A DNA stretch of 64,000 nt from Paenibacillus_AA sp045062745 (GCF_045062745.1 NZ_JBJGED010000030.1:33066-97065), one strand, 5' to 3'. Shown: positions 25,338-34,357, numbered from the stretch's first letter. The notes: a model not told the origin generated them from the letters alone. Translations and numbers: made by a program.

Positions 25338-26063
25338 TTAAAACCACAGCCCGAACAGCCCTTCCGTTACGCCGAGATTGTACATGTAATAGACGCCGTA
25401 CAAGGCGCTCAGTGCGCCGGTCATCCACGTCATGGTTCGGTTGAGCCGGAACCGGCGCGTCGTCAGCACGAACGGAATGCCGATCGCTGTCGTGAACAGC
25501 AGCATCCCAAGAATCGTCCCACAGCCGAAAATGGCTATGTATAGCATCCCTTCCCACATCGAGTCGACCGTCGACATCGTGAGCAGCGCCATCGCCGCGC
25601 TGCCTGCCAATCCGTGGACGAGGCCCACAAGCACCGATTTCATGTAAGAGAAGCCGTTCTTGTTGCCGTGCTCCGACGTTTCCCCGTGGTGATGGTGGCT
25701 ATGGCTGTGGTCGTGGATCACATGAAAATGCGTATGGCTGCTCTCTCCGTGGCTGTGGTCATGCGCGTGAATATGCTGCTTGAACGTGCGGAAGCTGGAA
25801 ACCCCGAGCACGACAAGCATGATGCCCACCAGAAATTCCAACGACATCGACCATTTGTCGCTGATCTCGCTCTTGAACAGGAATAGGAAAAACCCGACGA
25901 TGAGCAAAGTCGCCGTATGCCCCATTCCCCAGAATGCGCCGGCAAGCGACGAACGCCACAAGTTCTTGCTGCGGCTCGCGATCGTCGACACCGCAATGAT
26001 ATGGTCCGGTTCAATGGCATGTTTGATGCCCATCAAAAAACCGAGACCCAGAATCGAAAGCAA
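25338..26063 (-). CDS. NicO/UreH-like metal transporter with His-rich loop
   Basis: A 241-residue membrane protein of the NicO/HoxN-like nickel-cobalt exporter or UreH group. The signature GIKHAIEPDH at residues 12-21 carries the metal-binding His and Asp, followed by GHT at about 48-50. A cytoplasmic or external loop at about 97-132 is very rich in His (HDHSHGESSH, HDHSHSHHHH) and likely binds metal. The TTG start at 26061-26063 is chosen because GGAGG lies 5 bases upstream and the frame before it has no better start; a longer protein is possible. No nickel enzyme genes lie nearby, so the transported metal is open. Confidence 0.8.
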   Translation of the reverse strand: MLSILGLGFLMGIKHAIEPDHIIAVSTIASRSKNLWRSSLAGAFWGMGHTATLLIVGFFLFLFKSEISDKWSMSLEFLVGIMLVVLGVSSFRTFKQHIHAHDHSHGESSHTHFHVIHDHSHSHHHHGETSEHGNKNGFSYMKSVLVGLVHGLAGSAAMALLTMSTVDSMWEGMLYIAIFGCGTILGMLLFTTAIGIPFVLTTRRFRLNRTMTWMTGALSALYGVYYMYNLGVTEGLFGLWF

Positions 26064-26183
26064 TCCAACCTCCAAACGAACACTTCCCCTCGTACCCGAT
26101 ATCCTCTCTATGCACACGTTCTCATTATGAGGCATCCGGCACGTTTTGCCAATGATTATTTGGGCAAGGTTGTATCCGATCGT

Positions 26184-27662
26184 TCAGGAAGGCAGCTTCT
26201 TTCGGTTAAGCCCAATGCGCTCGTATTGCTCCTCCGGCGCATCCGTTGCTTCCATCAGCTCGATCAGCTTAGCTTGCATACGCTCCACCAGCTCCGGGTC
26301 GCTCAAAGAATGCTGCTGGCCGGGATCGGCTTCCATTTCGAACAGCAGATCTCCGAACCGGTGCAGCTGATTGGCGCTCCTCACCTCGATCTTCATCGGG
26401 CGAATCCCCTTCGTGAAGGCGAACGGCTCCGCCAGTTCGAGCGTACGCAGCTCATCGAGTGAGAACCGCTTCCGCATATGCGTCGGCATCAGCGTATAGT
26501 TGTAGAGGGGCTTGTTATGCGCCGATACGGGGGCGCGCATGTAGACGTAACGACCGTCGGTGCAATTGACATGGCCGCCATGTATGCCGAACAATGCGGC
26601 CTCCCGAACCGGCTCATCGCGCTCAATCGTCGCCCGGAGCGACTTGCCTTGCATGTCCGGCGTCGGGTCGATGCCGAAGTACTCGAGCAGCGTGGGCGCC
26701 ATGTCGATCATCTGCACGAGGCTGCTCCGGCGCTCGCCCCGCTTCCCGCTGCGCGGATCCCAGATGAACAACGGCGTGTGCGACACTTCGTCGTAGAAGG
26801 GCATGTGGCACTTCGCCCACATGTCGTGCTCGCCGAGCAGGAAGCCGTGATCCGTATTGACGATCAGCATCGTATCGCTCCACAGACCGAGCTCATCCAT
26901 CAGATCGAGCACTTGACCGAGATAATAGTCGCACATGCTGAGCAACGCCGCGTATTCGTAACGGATATGCGCAATCTCTTCCACCGTTTCCGTGACGCTG
27001 CGGTAGGAGGGCCAATCGAAATGCTTCCCCTCATATGTATGGGTGTACAACTCCCGGAACCGCTGGGGCGCATGGAACGGTTCATGCGGATCGAACGTCT
27101 CGAGCTGCAGGAACCAGCTGTCTTCCGCGTGATTCGCCCGTATGAATTCCAGACCGCTCCGGAACGTCCGTGCCTGGGGGAAATCACCCTCATCCCGGAT
27201 ATAACTTCGGTTGATCCAATCCTGCCGAACCATGTTCCCGGTATTCGTGCCGAGGCTGTCCGGGATGACCGGGTCCCGGACTTCTCCCTTCCAGGGGTCG
27301 CCCTCCTGGCCTCGGATCAAGTCGAAGCTGCTGTAGCGCGTATGGTACGTCGCTCCGCCATCTTCCCAATAATGCTGATGATCGGTTACGAGGTGCGAGT
27401 ATACCCCGTGCTGGGCCATCCGTTCGGGCAAAGAGTCATCGAACGGCTCGAGCGGCCCCCAACTCCGGTGCAGGAAATTGTATCTGCCCGTGTGCAGGTC
27501 GCGGCGGGCCGGCATACACGGCATGCTTCCGACATAGCTCCGGTCGAATACTACCGACCGCTCCGCCAGACGCCGGAAGTTCGGCGTATGCGTCCAATCG
27601 CAGCCATATGGCGACAGCATGCGGCGATTGAGCGTATCGAACATGATCATGATCGCTTTCAT
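26184..27662 (-). CDS. Sulfatase, cysteine type
   Basis: A 492-residue cytoplasmic sulfatase of the alkaline phosphatase superfamily. The active-site signature is C49-M-P-A-R53 in SMPCMPARRDLHTGRYNF; the Cys would be converted to formylglycine by a maturase that is not in the window. The metal ligands DTLNRR (D9), the TDHGFLLGEHDMWAKC block and the sulfate-binding region are visible. No signal peptide, so the substrate must enter the cell. ATG at 27660-27662 lies 9 bases after GAGAGGGG; a GTG two codons earlier is an alternative. The gene begins 26 bases after the FadR-type regulator, so regulator and sulfatase are probably cotranscribed. Confidence 0.9.
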   Translation of the reverse strand: MKAIMIMFDTLNRRMLSPYGCDWTHTPNFRRLAERSVVFDRSYVGSMPCMPARRDLHTGRYNFLHRSWGPLEPFDDSLPERMAQHGVYSHLVTDHQHYWEDGGATYHTRYSSFDLIRGQEGDPWKGEVRDPVIPDSLGTNTGNMVRQDWINRSYIRDEGDFPQARTFRSGLEFIRANHAEDSWFLQLETFDPHEPFHAPQRFRELYTHTYEGKHFDWPSYRSVTETVEEIAHIRYEYAALLSMCDYYLGQVLDLMDELGLWSDTMLIVNTDHGFLLGEHDMWAKCHMPFYDEVSHTPLFIWDPRSGKRGERRSSLVQMIDMAPTLLEYFGIDPTPDMQGKSLRATIERDEPVREAALFGIHGGHVNCTDGRYVYMRAPVSAHNKPLYNYTLMPTHMRKRFSLDELRTLELAEPFAFTKGIRPMKIEVRSANQLHRFGDLLFEMEADPGQQHSLSDPELVERMQAKLIELMEATDAPEEQYERIGLNRKKLPS

Positions 27663-27688
27663 TACCACGTTCCCCTCTCGCTAATCGA

Positions 27689-28420
27689 TTAAGGTTGCTT
27701 CTGCCTAAGCGCACTTTCCAGGACGTTCTCGACTTTTTGCAAATGGCGTTTCATCGTCTCGAATGCGGCGGCTTCATCCTGGCGACGGATGGCCTCGACA
27801 ATGCTCGAATGCTCCTGCAGCAGCCGCTGGGCTTCCGCCCGCTCGCCGTAGAACCAGAGCCGGCGCGTCTGCTTCATGCTCTCGTGCAGCCGCTGCGAGA
27901 CGGATTCCATCAGTTGCTGCAGCAGCGCATTATGGGTTGACGCGGCCAGCTGCAGATGGAAGCGCACGTCCGCCTCTTCGCCGATCGACTCGTCGGACAA
28001 GTGCGCCTGCATCGTTGCCAGGATGCCGTCGAGCACAGTCAGATCTTCCTCGGTGCGGTGCTTCGCGGCAGCGGCGGCGCAGCCGGTCTCCAGAATCTTC
28101 CGCACCTCGAGCAGCTGCTGCAGCGACTCGGCGCGATCGAAGATCGCTTCCGCATCCAGCGCGAGCGTCTCCTTGCCGGGCAACGGATCGGCCACGTAGG
28201 TGCCTCCGCCCTGGCGGATGTCGACCAGGCCCATCGCACGCAGCCCGCTCAGCGCCTCGCGAATCGTCGACCGTCCAACGCCGAACGAGACGGCGAGGTC
28301 GACGACCGACGCGAGCTTCGCGCCCGGTGCGAACTCCCCGTCGACAATTTGCCGCTTGATTTGGTCCATGACGAGCTCGTATCCTTTTTGCGGCTTCACT
28401 TGCTTGAACGCCACGTGCAT
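27689..28420 (-). CDS. FadR-subfamily GntR transcriptional regulator
   Basis: A 243-residue regulator with an N-terminal winged helix-turn-helix (residues about 15-75, with VGRSTIREALSGLRAMGLVDI and QGGGTYV) and a C-terminal FCD all-helical effector-binding domain with conserved Asp and His residues (EEADVRFHLQLA, near 150-160, and EHSSIVEAI). FadR-type members usually respond to small carboxylic acids. It is divergent from glcD-glcF, whose promoter region holds a matching palindrome, and is followed by the sulfatase, so it may control both. GGGTGG just before the ATG is a weak ribosome binding site. Confidence 0.88.
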   Translation of the reverse strand: MHVAFKQVKPQKGYELVMDQIKRQIVDGEFAPGAKLASVVDLAVSFGVGRSTIREALSGLRAMGLVDIRQGGGTYVADPLPGKETLALDAEAIFDRAESLQQLLEVRKILETGCAAAAAKHRTEEDLTVLDGILATMQAHLSDESIGEEADVRFHLQLAASTHNALLQQLMESVSQRLHESMKQTRRLWFYGERAEAQRLLQEHSSIVEAIRRQDEAAAFETMKRHLQKVENVLESALRQKQP

Positions 28421-28454
28421 CCACCCGTTTCTAGATTTGTATGCGAATCCAGTC

Positions 28455-28483
28455 TATACACACATTTTATAGTAAGCTATAAT
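28455..28483 (+). promoter_or_regulatory. Sigma-A type promoter of glcD-glcF
   Basis: TATACA (four of six) and a perfect TATAAT are separated by 17 bases. The expected start point is near 28490, which would give a leader RNA of about 210 bases before glcD. Confidence 0.65.
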
Positions 28484-28492
28484 AAGGGAAAA

Positions 28493-28505
28493 GTCATCAG
28501 ATGAC
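28493..28505. promoter_or_regulatory. Candidate operator for the FadR-type regulator
   Basis: A perfect 13-bp inverted repeat, GTCATC-A-GATGAC, lies about ten bases after the -10 box, at the expected transcription start. Its position would allow repression of glcD-glcF by the divergent regulator. Inferred from symmetry and position. Confidence 0.5.
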
Positions 28506-28537
28506 CTGATTAATTTATTTCTGTGGGGATGCTGCGC

Positions 28538-28668
28538 ACCGAGTTAGTCGGTCTCGCCGACTAATTCTCGAGTGACCGTGCGTCTTGACGCCGAGTTAGT
28601 TGGTTTCGCCGACTAATTCTCGCGTGACAGGCCCTTCTGGCACCGAGTTAGTCGGTTTCGTTACAAAG
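28538..28668. repeat. Tandem palindromic repeat, 52-bp period (family A)
   Basis: Three copies start at 28539, 28591 and 28643, exactly 52 bases apart. Each begins CCGAGTTAGT and contains a hairpin (TTAGTCGG, TTTCG-type loop, CCGACTAA) flanked by GAG and CTC, then a less conserved spacer of about 20 bases beginning GTGAC. The third copy ends after the first arm. The array lies between the glcD promoter and glcD, so it would be transcribed in the leader RNA. It resembles in layout the two arrays after the araC-type gene. Confidence 0.85.
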
Positions 28669-28701
28669 TAAGCATTTATTCTACATTCGGGGGTACAGCA
28701 A

Positions 28702-30117
28702 ATGCTGGAGCAAGCGGTTCGGCAACGATTGATCGACATCGTCGGTCCCAAATATTTCAAAGATGACAAGGAAGCGCTCGTCACCCACTCTTACGACGCG
28801 ACGCCGATGCTGCAGGCGATGCCGGACGCCGTCGTTTACCCAGGCAGCACGCAGGATGTGTCTGGCATTCTCAAGATTGCGAACGAGCACCGTATCCCGA
28901 TCGTCGGACGCGGCGCGGGCAGCAATCTATGCGGAGGAACGGTCCCGGTCGAAGGCGGCATCGTCATGGTCATGAACCGGATGAACAAGCTGATCGAGAT
29001 CGATACCGACAACTTGACCGCCACATTCCAGACCGGGTTGAATACGAAGGCGTTCCATCAAGAGGTGGAGAAGCTCGGCCTAATGTACCCGCCGGACCCG
29101 AGCAGCATGGTCATCTCTTCGCTCGGCGGCAACATCATGGAATGCGCGGGCGGGCTGCGCGGGCTGAAATACGGTACGACGAAGGACTACGTGCTCGCCC
29201 TGGAAGCCGTCCTGCCTTCCGGCGAGATCATCCGCACCGGCGGCAAGCTGTACAAGGACGTGGCCGGCTATGACCTGACGAAGCTGCTCGTCGGCTCGGA
29301 GGGAACGCTCGCGATCGTTACCGAAGCAACCGTCAAGCTCATTCCGGCGCCGAAATACAAGAAGACGATGATCGCGATGTACAAGGACATTTACGCGGCT
29401 GCCCGCACGGTAGCGGCGATCGTAGGCAACCGGATCATTCCCGCGACCCTGGAATTCCTGGACAACCCGACGATCCAAGTCGTCGAAGGCTTCAATAAGA
29501 TCGGATTGCCGCTCGACATGGACGCTATCCTGCTAATCGAGCAGGACGGCCTGGACGAAGGCGTCGTCGAGAAGGACATCGTCGAGATCGTGCGTATCTG
29601 CCAAGAGCAAGGGGCCGTGGAAGTGAAGATGGCGACCGACGCGGCGGAGGCGGAGAAGCTGATGTTCGCCCGCCGTAGCGCCCTCTCCACCCTGGCGCGG
29701 ATTCGGCCGACGACCATTCTCGAGGATGCGACGGTCCCACGGTCCAAAATCGCCGAAATGGTTATCGAGATCAACCGCATCGCCAAAAAATACAACATTC
29801 AAATTTGTACGTTCGGTCACGCCGGTGACGGCAACCTCCATCCGACCTGCACGACGGACGCGCGCGACCATGAAGAAATCCACCGCGTCGAGGAGGCCTT
29901 CGCGGAAATTTTCGAGGCGGCGATCGCCCTCGGCGGCACGATTACCGGCGAGCACGGCGTCGGGATGGTGAAGGCGCCTTATCTGGAGATGAAGGTCGGC
30001 CCGGTCGGTATCGAAGTGATGCAAGGCATTAAGAAAGTGTTCGACCCGAACAACATCATGAACCCGGGCAAAATTTTCGCCAAGGAGTATCGGAAAAGAG
30101 TGGTGGTCCAGCAATGA
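28702..30117 (+). CDS. glcD: Glycolate oxidase subunit GlcD (FAD-linked oxidase)
   Basis: FAD-dependent 2-hydroxyacid oxidase subunit, likely oxidising glycolate or lactate. The 471-residue protein has the vanillyl-alcohol-oxidase-type FAD domain (PIVGRGAGSNLCGGTVP at about 66-82; PPDPSS and GGNIMECAGG further on) and a C-terminal domain with the conserved FGHAGDGNLHP and GEHGVG motifs. GGGGGTAC precedes the ATG. Its last codons overlap the start of glcF (ATGA at 30114-30117), giving coupled translation. Probably repressed by the divergent FadR-type regulator. Confidence 0.93.
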   Translation: MLEQAVRQRLIDIVGPKYFKDDKEALVTHSYDATPMLQAMPDAVVYPGSTQDVSGILKIANEHRIPIVGRGAGSNLCGGTVPVEGGIVMVMNRMNKLIEIDTDNLTATFQTGLNTKAFHQEVEKLGLMYPPDPSSMVISSLGGNIMECAGGLRGLKYGTTKDYVLALEAVLPSGEIIRTGGKLYKDVAGYDLTKLLVGSEGTLAIVTEATVKLIPAPKYKKTMIAMYKDIYAAARTVAAIVGNRIIPATLEFLDNPTIQVVEGFNKIGLPLDMDAILLIEQDGLDEGVVEKDIVEIVRICQEQGAVEVKMATDAAEAEKLMFARRSALSTLARIRPTTILEDATVPRSKIAEMVIEINRIAKKYNIQICTFGHAGDGNLHPTCTTDARDHEEIHRVEEAFAEIFEAAIALGGTITGEHGVGMVKAPYLEMKVGPVGIEVMQGIKKVFDPNNIMNPGKIFAKEYRKRVVVQQ

Positions 30118-31448
30118 GCAACGTTCAACTGTTAACGGAGAAAATGAAAGCGACGCTCGACTATGACCAGCTCACGAACTGCATGCGCTGCGGCTTCTGT
30201 CAGGCGGCATGTCCGACGTTCGCCGAGACTGGTCTTGAGGCGGCGTCCCCGCGCGGACGGCTCGCGCTCATGAAGGCCGTCGTGGACGACCTGATGGAGC
30301 CGGACCAATCGTTCCGAGAGCAGATGGACCTGTGCCTCGGCTGCCGGGCGTGCGAGCCGGTCTGTCCGGCCGACGTACAATACGGCCACCTGCTGGAGCA
30401 GACGCGGGACGCGCTCGAGGAGCATGAGGAGCACCGTTGGTGGGTCAAGGGCGTGCGCAATGTGATGTTCAAGCGGGTGTTCCCGTTCCAGAGCCGCATG
30501 AAGCTGATCGGCCGCGGCCTGAAGCTGTATCAGAAGTCCGGGCTTCGCACCGTCGTGCGCGGTTCGGGTCTCATGAAGCTGTTCCCCAAGAACATGCGCG
30601 ATATGGAAAAGATCATGCCGGACGCGTCCGGCCAAGGCGTGGTGGAGCTGTTCGGCACGTTTGTGCAGGCGTTGGGCGGCCCGGCCGTAGCGCGGGTCGG
30701 CATGTTCCGGGGCTGCCTGATGGACGTCCTGTTCACCGAGACGAACAAGAAGACGGTGCAGCTGCTGGCCGAAGCCGGCTTCGACGTCGTCATCCCCGAG
30801 ACGCAGAATTGCTGCGGCGCCCTGCATGCGCACTCCGGCGAGATGGCCGAGGCGCGGACGCTGGCGAAACGCAACATCCGGGCGTTCCGGGAAGCGAACG
30901 TCGACTATATTATTTCCAACGCAGGCGGGTGTGGAGCGCTGCTCGTCGAGTACGACCACCTGCTGCATGACGATCCCGAATTCCGGGAAGACGCCGAATG
31001 GTTCGCCTCCCGTGTGAAGGACGTTTCCCTCATCCTGCTGGAGAAAGGACGCTTGCCGGGCTTCGCCGCGAATGCCAAGGACAAAGCCGGGCAGGAGCAA
31101 GTGACCATTACGTATCAGGACTCGTGCCATCTGCGCAATGTCATGCGCTCCGGCAATGCGCCGAGGAACTTGATGAATCGGGTCGCCGACGTACGGTTCG
31201 TTGAACTCAAGGGCGCGGACAAGTGCTGCGGCTCGGCCGGGATCTACAACCTGGTGCAGCAGGATATGGCAAACGACATTCTCGAGCACAAGATGGAGCA
31301 CGTGAAGGAGACGAACGCCCACTACTTGATCACGAGCAACCCCGGCTGCCTGCTGCAGATGAAGGTCGGGATCGAGCGCGAGAAGTTGGGCGGCAAGATG
31401 GAAGCCGTGCACATCGTCGACTTCCTGTACGACCGCATCAAACCATAA
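30114..31448 (+). CDS. glcF: Glycolate oxidase iron-sulfur subunit GlcF
   Basis: Electron-transfer subunit that passes electrons from GlcD to the respiratory chain. The 444-residue protein has two 4Fe-4S ferredoxin motifs, C23-C26-C29-C33 (CMRCGFCQAACP) and C74-C77-C80-C84 (CLGCRACEPVCP), and two cysteine-rich CCG domains (QNCCGALHAHSG and DKCCGSAGIYNL). Translationally coupled to glcD and ended by a strong hairpin. Substrate could be glycolate or another 2-hydroxyacid; no third subunit (glcE) is present. Confidence 0.93.
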   Translation: MSNVQLLTEKMKATLDYDQLTNCMRCGFCQAACPTFAETGLEAASPRGRLALMKAVVDDLMEPDQSFREQMDLCLGCRACEPVCPADVQYGHLLEQTRDALEEHEEHRWWVKGVRNVMFKRVFPFQSRMKLIGRGLKLYQKSGLRTVVRGSGLMKLFPKNMRDMEKIMPDASGQGVVELFGTFVQALGGPAVARVGMFRGCLMDVLFTETNKKTVQLLAEAGFDVVIPETQNCCGALHAHSGEMAEARTLAKRNIRAFREANVDYIISNAGGCGALLVEYDHLLHDDPEFREDAEWFASRVKDVSLILLEKGRLPGFAANAKDKAGQEQVTITYQDSCHLRNVMRSGNAPRNLMNRVADVRFVELKGADKCCGSAGIYNLVQQDMANDILEHKMEHVKETNAHYLITSNPGCLLQMKVGIEREKLGGKMEAVHIVDFLYDRIKP

Positions 31449-31474
31449 ACAGCGTTACCATATATGGCTCCGCA

Positions 31475-31503
31475 CAAAAAAGCTGCCCCTTGGGCAGCTT
31501 TTT
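31475..31503. terminator. Bidirectional terminator between glcF and gerW
   Basis: AAAGCTGCCC pairs with GGGCAGCTTT over a 3-base loop, with A-rich and T-rich flanks, serving both convergent genes. Confidence 0.9.
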
Positions 31504-31521
31504 CACTGTTGCATATCCAGC

Positions 31522-32010
31522 TTAAGCAAGCGGACTATCCGGATCCATCCTGTACTTGCTCGAGCCCGTCGTATTGGATTTAATCATGCCCTGGATCTTA
31601 TCGAACATATGCGGCGCCTGATCGATAATCCGCTCGTACAGGTGAGTCTGATTATCCAGCGGAACGACCTTCACCCCGCCGTGTCCCACCACGAGAAAAG
31701 CGATCGGAGTAATGGACACCCCGCCGCCGCTGCCACCGCCGAAAGGAAGCTGCACAGAGGCGTTGTGCATATTTGAGCCATTGCCGCTCCCGTCCCGGTT
31801 AGCTTGCTTGCCTTGGCCGTTCCGATCCTCCTCTTCCATCCCGAACTCGCTGCCCCCGGCGGCGAAGCCGAAGCCAACTTTGGAGATCGGCATGATGACG
31901 CTCCCGTCAGGCGTTTCAATCGGGTCGCCTACTATTGTGTTAACATTTACCATTTCTGTAATTTGTTCCATGGCTGTCTTCATCAGCCCTTGGATCGGGT
32001 GCTCTGACAT
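31522..32010 (-). CDS. gerW: Sporulation protein GerW (YtfJ)
   Basis: A 162-residue protein of the GerW/YtfJ family, found in spores; in B. subtilis loss affects germination. Recognised by the opening HPIQGLMKTAMEQITEMV, the block ETPDGSVIMPISKVGFGFAAGGSEF split by a Gly/Asn-rich insert, and PIAFLVVGHGGVKVVPL. AAGGAGGATACGC precedes the ATG. The next gene upstream is its usual partner ytfI. Confidence 0.93.
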   Translation of the reverse strand: MSEHPIQGLMKTAMEQITEMVNVNTIVGDPIETPDGSVIMPISKVGFGFAAGGSEFGMEEEDRNGQGKQANRDGSGNGSNMHNASVQLPFGGGSGGGVSITPIAFLVVGHGGVKVVPLDNQTHLYERIIDQAPHMFDKIQGMIKSNTTGSSKYRMDPDSPLA

Positions 32011-32030
32011 GCGTATCCTCCTTCAATGTA

Positions 32031-32060
32031 GAATATGTCGCTTTGCATCCATTATCATTT
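32031..32060 (-). promoter_or_regulatory. Possible sporulation promoter (sigma-G-like) of gerW
   Basis: On the minus strand AAATG, 18 bases, then CATATTC. It resembles the sigma-G pattern GHATR-N18-CATWHTA with one mismatch in each box. Position is right for gerW. Tentative. Confidence 0.3.
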
Positions 32061-32093
32061 CCCTAAGGAACATCCCGTATGTACCCTGCCCGT

Positions 32094-32804
32094 TCAAGAC
32101 GGTTCGGGGCTCCGGGAAGTGCCCAGAACCGACTTTCTCCATGTCGATAGCCCCTCCTTGGCCTTGGCGATTCTGCGAAGCAGCTTGAGCCCTGCCCAGA
32201 GCGCGGACCCGGCGCGGAGATGACCCTCCGCAAGAAACTCCGTAGTAAAATGAAGCCTATTGTAGAGAGGAAACACGTGAATGACGGGTTGCGCCTGCAA
32301 ACGAATTCGCTTCGCTGCGAGATGAAGGATGGATGATTTCAAAGCCCATATAAGACCTGTTAATACGGCCGTTTCCGGCGCGTCGTTCAACCCGACGCGG
32401 GTCGTCCAGCGAAACTCCGTGCATTTCAAGAGCCGCATCGTTTCTTTCGTCCAGGCGTTAAGCCCTTCGGTATGTGTCAAGAGCAGCTTCGTCTGCTCAA
32501 AAAACTGCATGATTTTTCTACGATCTATGACCCCGGCCCCGTCGCTGACGGAGGCGGTTTTCCCGTTGACGCTCATCTCTCCCTCGTACAAAAGGGCCTT
32601 CAAGCCGCTCAGCTTCAGCTTAGGCACCTCGTAATCGAGCTTGATCAGGCCGAATAAGGCTTTCACGCGAATATGAAATCGATCGTTCTGCCCGAGTTTG
32701 GAGAAATGGACGTGCAGGTAGACCGAACTTAGCATAGCTATCGTGGTCGCGAGTTGCACGACAGCGCTAACGCCAATCCATATCCATGTCCAAGTCGAAA
32801 ACAT
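32094..32804 (-). CDS. ytfI: DUF2953 protein (YtfI)
   Basis: A 236-residue protein with one N-terminal membrane helix (about residues 5-25), a beta-rich front part and a basic helical rest with the conserved RWTTRVGLNDAPETAVLTG block typical of DUF2953. AGGAGGTCC precedes the ATG at 32802-32804; a longer frame upstream lacks such a site. Pairing with gerW is the same as ytfI-ytfJ of B. subtilis. Function unknown; a spore role is inferred from its partner. Confidence 0.82.
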   Translation of the reverse strand: MFSTWTWIWIGVSAVVQLATTIAMLSSVYLHVHFSKLGQNDRFHIRVKALFGLIKLDYEVPKLKLSGLKALLYEGEMSVNGKTASVSDGAGVIDRRKIMQFFEQTKLLLTHTEGLNAWTKETMRLLKCTEFRWTTRVGLNDAPETAVLTGLIWALKSSILHLAAKRIRLQAQPVIHVFPLYNRLHFTTEFLAEGHLRAGSALWAGLKLLRRIAKAKEGLSTWRKSVLGTSRSPEPS

Positions 32805-32883
32805 TCTTGCCGGACCTCCTCCCTTAGAGAGATTGACAAGAATTAGTATGGCTTGCGTGCTTGATTCCATGCTTCCCCCACGT

Positions 32884-33732
32884 CTACAACGCCATGGCAA
32901 TGACGCCCAACACGATCAGGGTACTCGCGATCAGCCGGTCAGGCCCATGCGCCTCCTTCAATATGAAGATGCCGAGCAGCGTCCCGAACACGGTTCCGAT
33001 CTCGCGCATTGGAGCAAGACGAGAGACCGGCTCGAGCTGCAGGGCATAGAGAAACAGCGTATAGCCCCCGGAGGCGAACAGACCGCCCAGCATCCAGAAG
33101 CGCTTATTCTCCCGGCCTTCCGCCGCCCATCTTCCTTCCCGCAGCGCGAACGGCATCAGGCACAGCCAGTTCCCTACGTTGCTCGCGGCATTCAATGTCA
33201 GCGGTGGGATGCCGCCATACGAGATGGCGAGCTTATCCACAAACGTATAAGCCGTAATCGCCAGCCCTACCGCGAGCGCCAATCCGATCACTTTGCCCGG
33301 AACGGCTCCCGACGATCGCCTGCCACGGCCAATGAGCCAGATCCCCAAAGTGATCAAGGCGATGCCGGCCGCATTCCACAGGCTCAGGCGGTCGTGCAGC
33401 ACGAGTACACCCAGCAGCGGGACAAGCACCGGCCCCGTACCGCGGACAATCGGGTAGACGACCGAGAGGTCCCCGGCCCGATAGGCGAAAGCCAGCAGCA
33501 CGAGGTACGCCCCATGGAGCGTCATGCTAATTAGTAAATATCCGAAGGGGATGATGCCAATTGGAAATACGTCCCACTCGAGCAGCAGCGCGATCGGCAG
33601 GAACACAACAACCGCTACCAATTGGGCCCACCACAAAAAAGCCATTTGCGAACCGCTTCGTTTGGCAAGCAGGTTCCAAATGGCATGCAGCATTCCAGAG
33701 CCCAGCACCATCGCCAGCGCTAAGCCGTTCAT
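32884..33732 (-). CDS. EamA/DMT family transporter
   Basis: A 282-residue protein with about ten membrane helices in two EamA repeats (the second starting near residue 148 with VIGLALAVGLAITAYTFVDK). The segment VVYPIVRGTGPVLVPLLG is typical of drug/metabolite transporters. The substrate cannot be told. Its ATG overlaps the scpB stop (ATGA at 33729-33732), so it is translated with scpB although the functions seem unrelated. Confidence 0.85.
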   Translation of the reverse strand: MNGLALAMVLGSGMLHAIWNLLAKRSGSQMAFLWWAQLVAVVVFLPIALLLEWDVFPIGIIPFGYLLISMTLHGAYLVLLAFAYRAGDLSVVYPIVRGTGPVLVPLLGVLVLHDRLSLWNAAGIALITLGIWLIGRGRRSSGAVPGKVIGLALAVGLAITAYTFVDKLAISYGGIPPLTLNAASNVGNWLCLMPFALREGRWAAEGRENKRFWMLGGLFASGGYTLFLYALQLEPVSRLAPMREIGTVFGTLLGIFILKEAHGPDRLIASTLIVLGVIAMAL

Positions 33733-34340
33733 CCGGTATTCCCGTCCACATCGTCGATCGTAAGCTGCTCCGCATCGAGGCGGGCGAACAGCATCCGGGT
33801 CTCTTCCTCCAAGCCTTCCTCGGAGTGAAAGGCGTCCGCTTCCGGCAAATCCTCGATCTGCGCGAGGCCGAAGTAGTCGAGAAACGCCTTCGTCGTCCCG
33901 TACAGGATCGGCCGGCCCACGGCCTCGGCTCGTCCGACCTCCTCGATGAGCTCCTTCGCCACCAGCGTGTGGAGCGCCCGGTCCGACTTGACGCCGCGAA
34001 TTTCTTCTATGTCTACCCGAGTGAGCGGCTGCTTGTACGCTATGATCGCCAGCGTCTCGAGCGCCGCCTGAGACAAGCTGGTCCGTGTCGGTGAGTAAGC
34101 CAGCTTCTCAAAAAAAGGCGCATGCTCCGGCAGCGTAGTCAGTTGGTAAGTGCCGGCGAGCTCCACGATCTGCAGGCCGCGCCCCTGCCGCTTGAAATCG
34201 GCCCTCATATCCTTGATCAGCTCTTTCACTACACTGGGCTGAACCTCTAGGACGTCGGCCAGCTGCTTGGCTTCGAGCCCTTCGTCTCCCGAGACGAACA
34301 GCAGGGCTTCGACGACGCCCTTCATCCGTTTCGCATCCAT
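33729..34340 (-). CDS. scpB: Segregation and condensation protein B
   Basis: Winged-helix kleisin-associated subunit of the SMC-ScpAB condensin complex that organises the chromosome. The 203-residue protein shows the family blocks VVEALLFVSGDEGL, LSQAALETLAIIAYKQP and IRGVKSDRALHTLVAKELIEEVGR. It lies 17 bases after scpA, the standard order. Confidence 0.95.
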   Translation of the reverse strand: MDAKRMKGVVEALLFVSGDEGLEAKQLADVLEVQPSVVKELIKDMRADFKRQGRGLQIVELAGTYQLTTLPEHAPFFEKLAYSPTRTSLSQAALETLAIIAYKQPLTRVDIEEIRGVKSDRALHTLVAKELIEEVGRAEAVGRPILYGTTKAFLDYFGLAQIEDLPEADAFHSEEGLEEETRMLFARLDAEQLTIDDVDGNTG

Positions 34341-34357
34341 GCCGGTTCCCCGCTTTC

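Noticed and set aside
26478..27692. 404-residue open frame opposite the sulfatase
   Set aside because: No start signal, biased composition, and the sulfatase frame has intact catalytic motifs.
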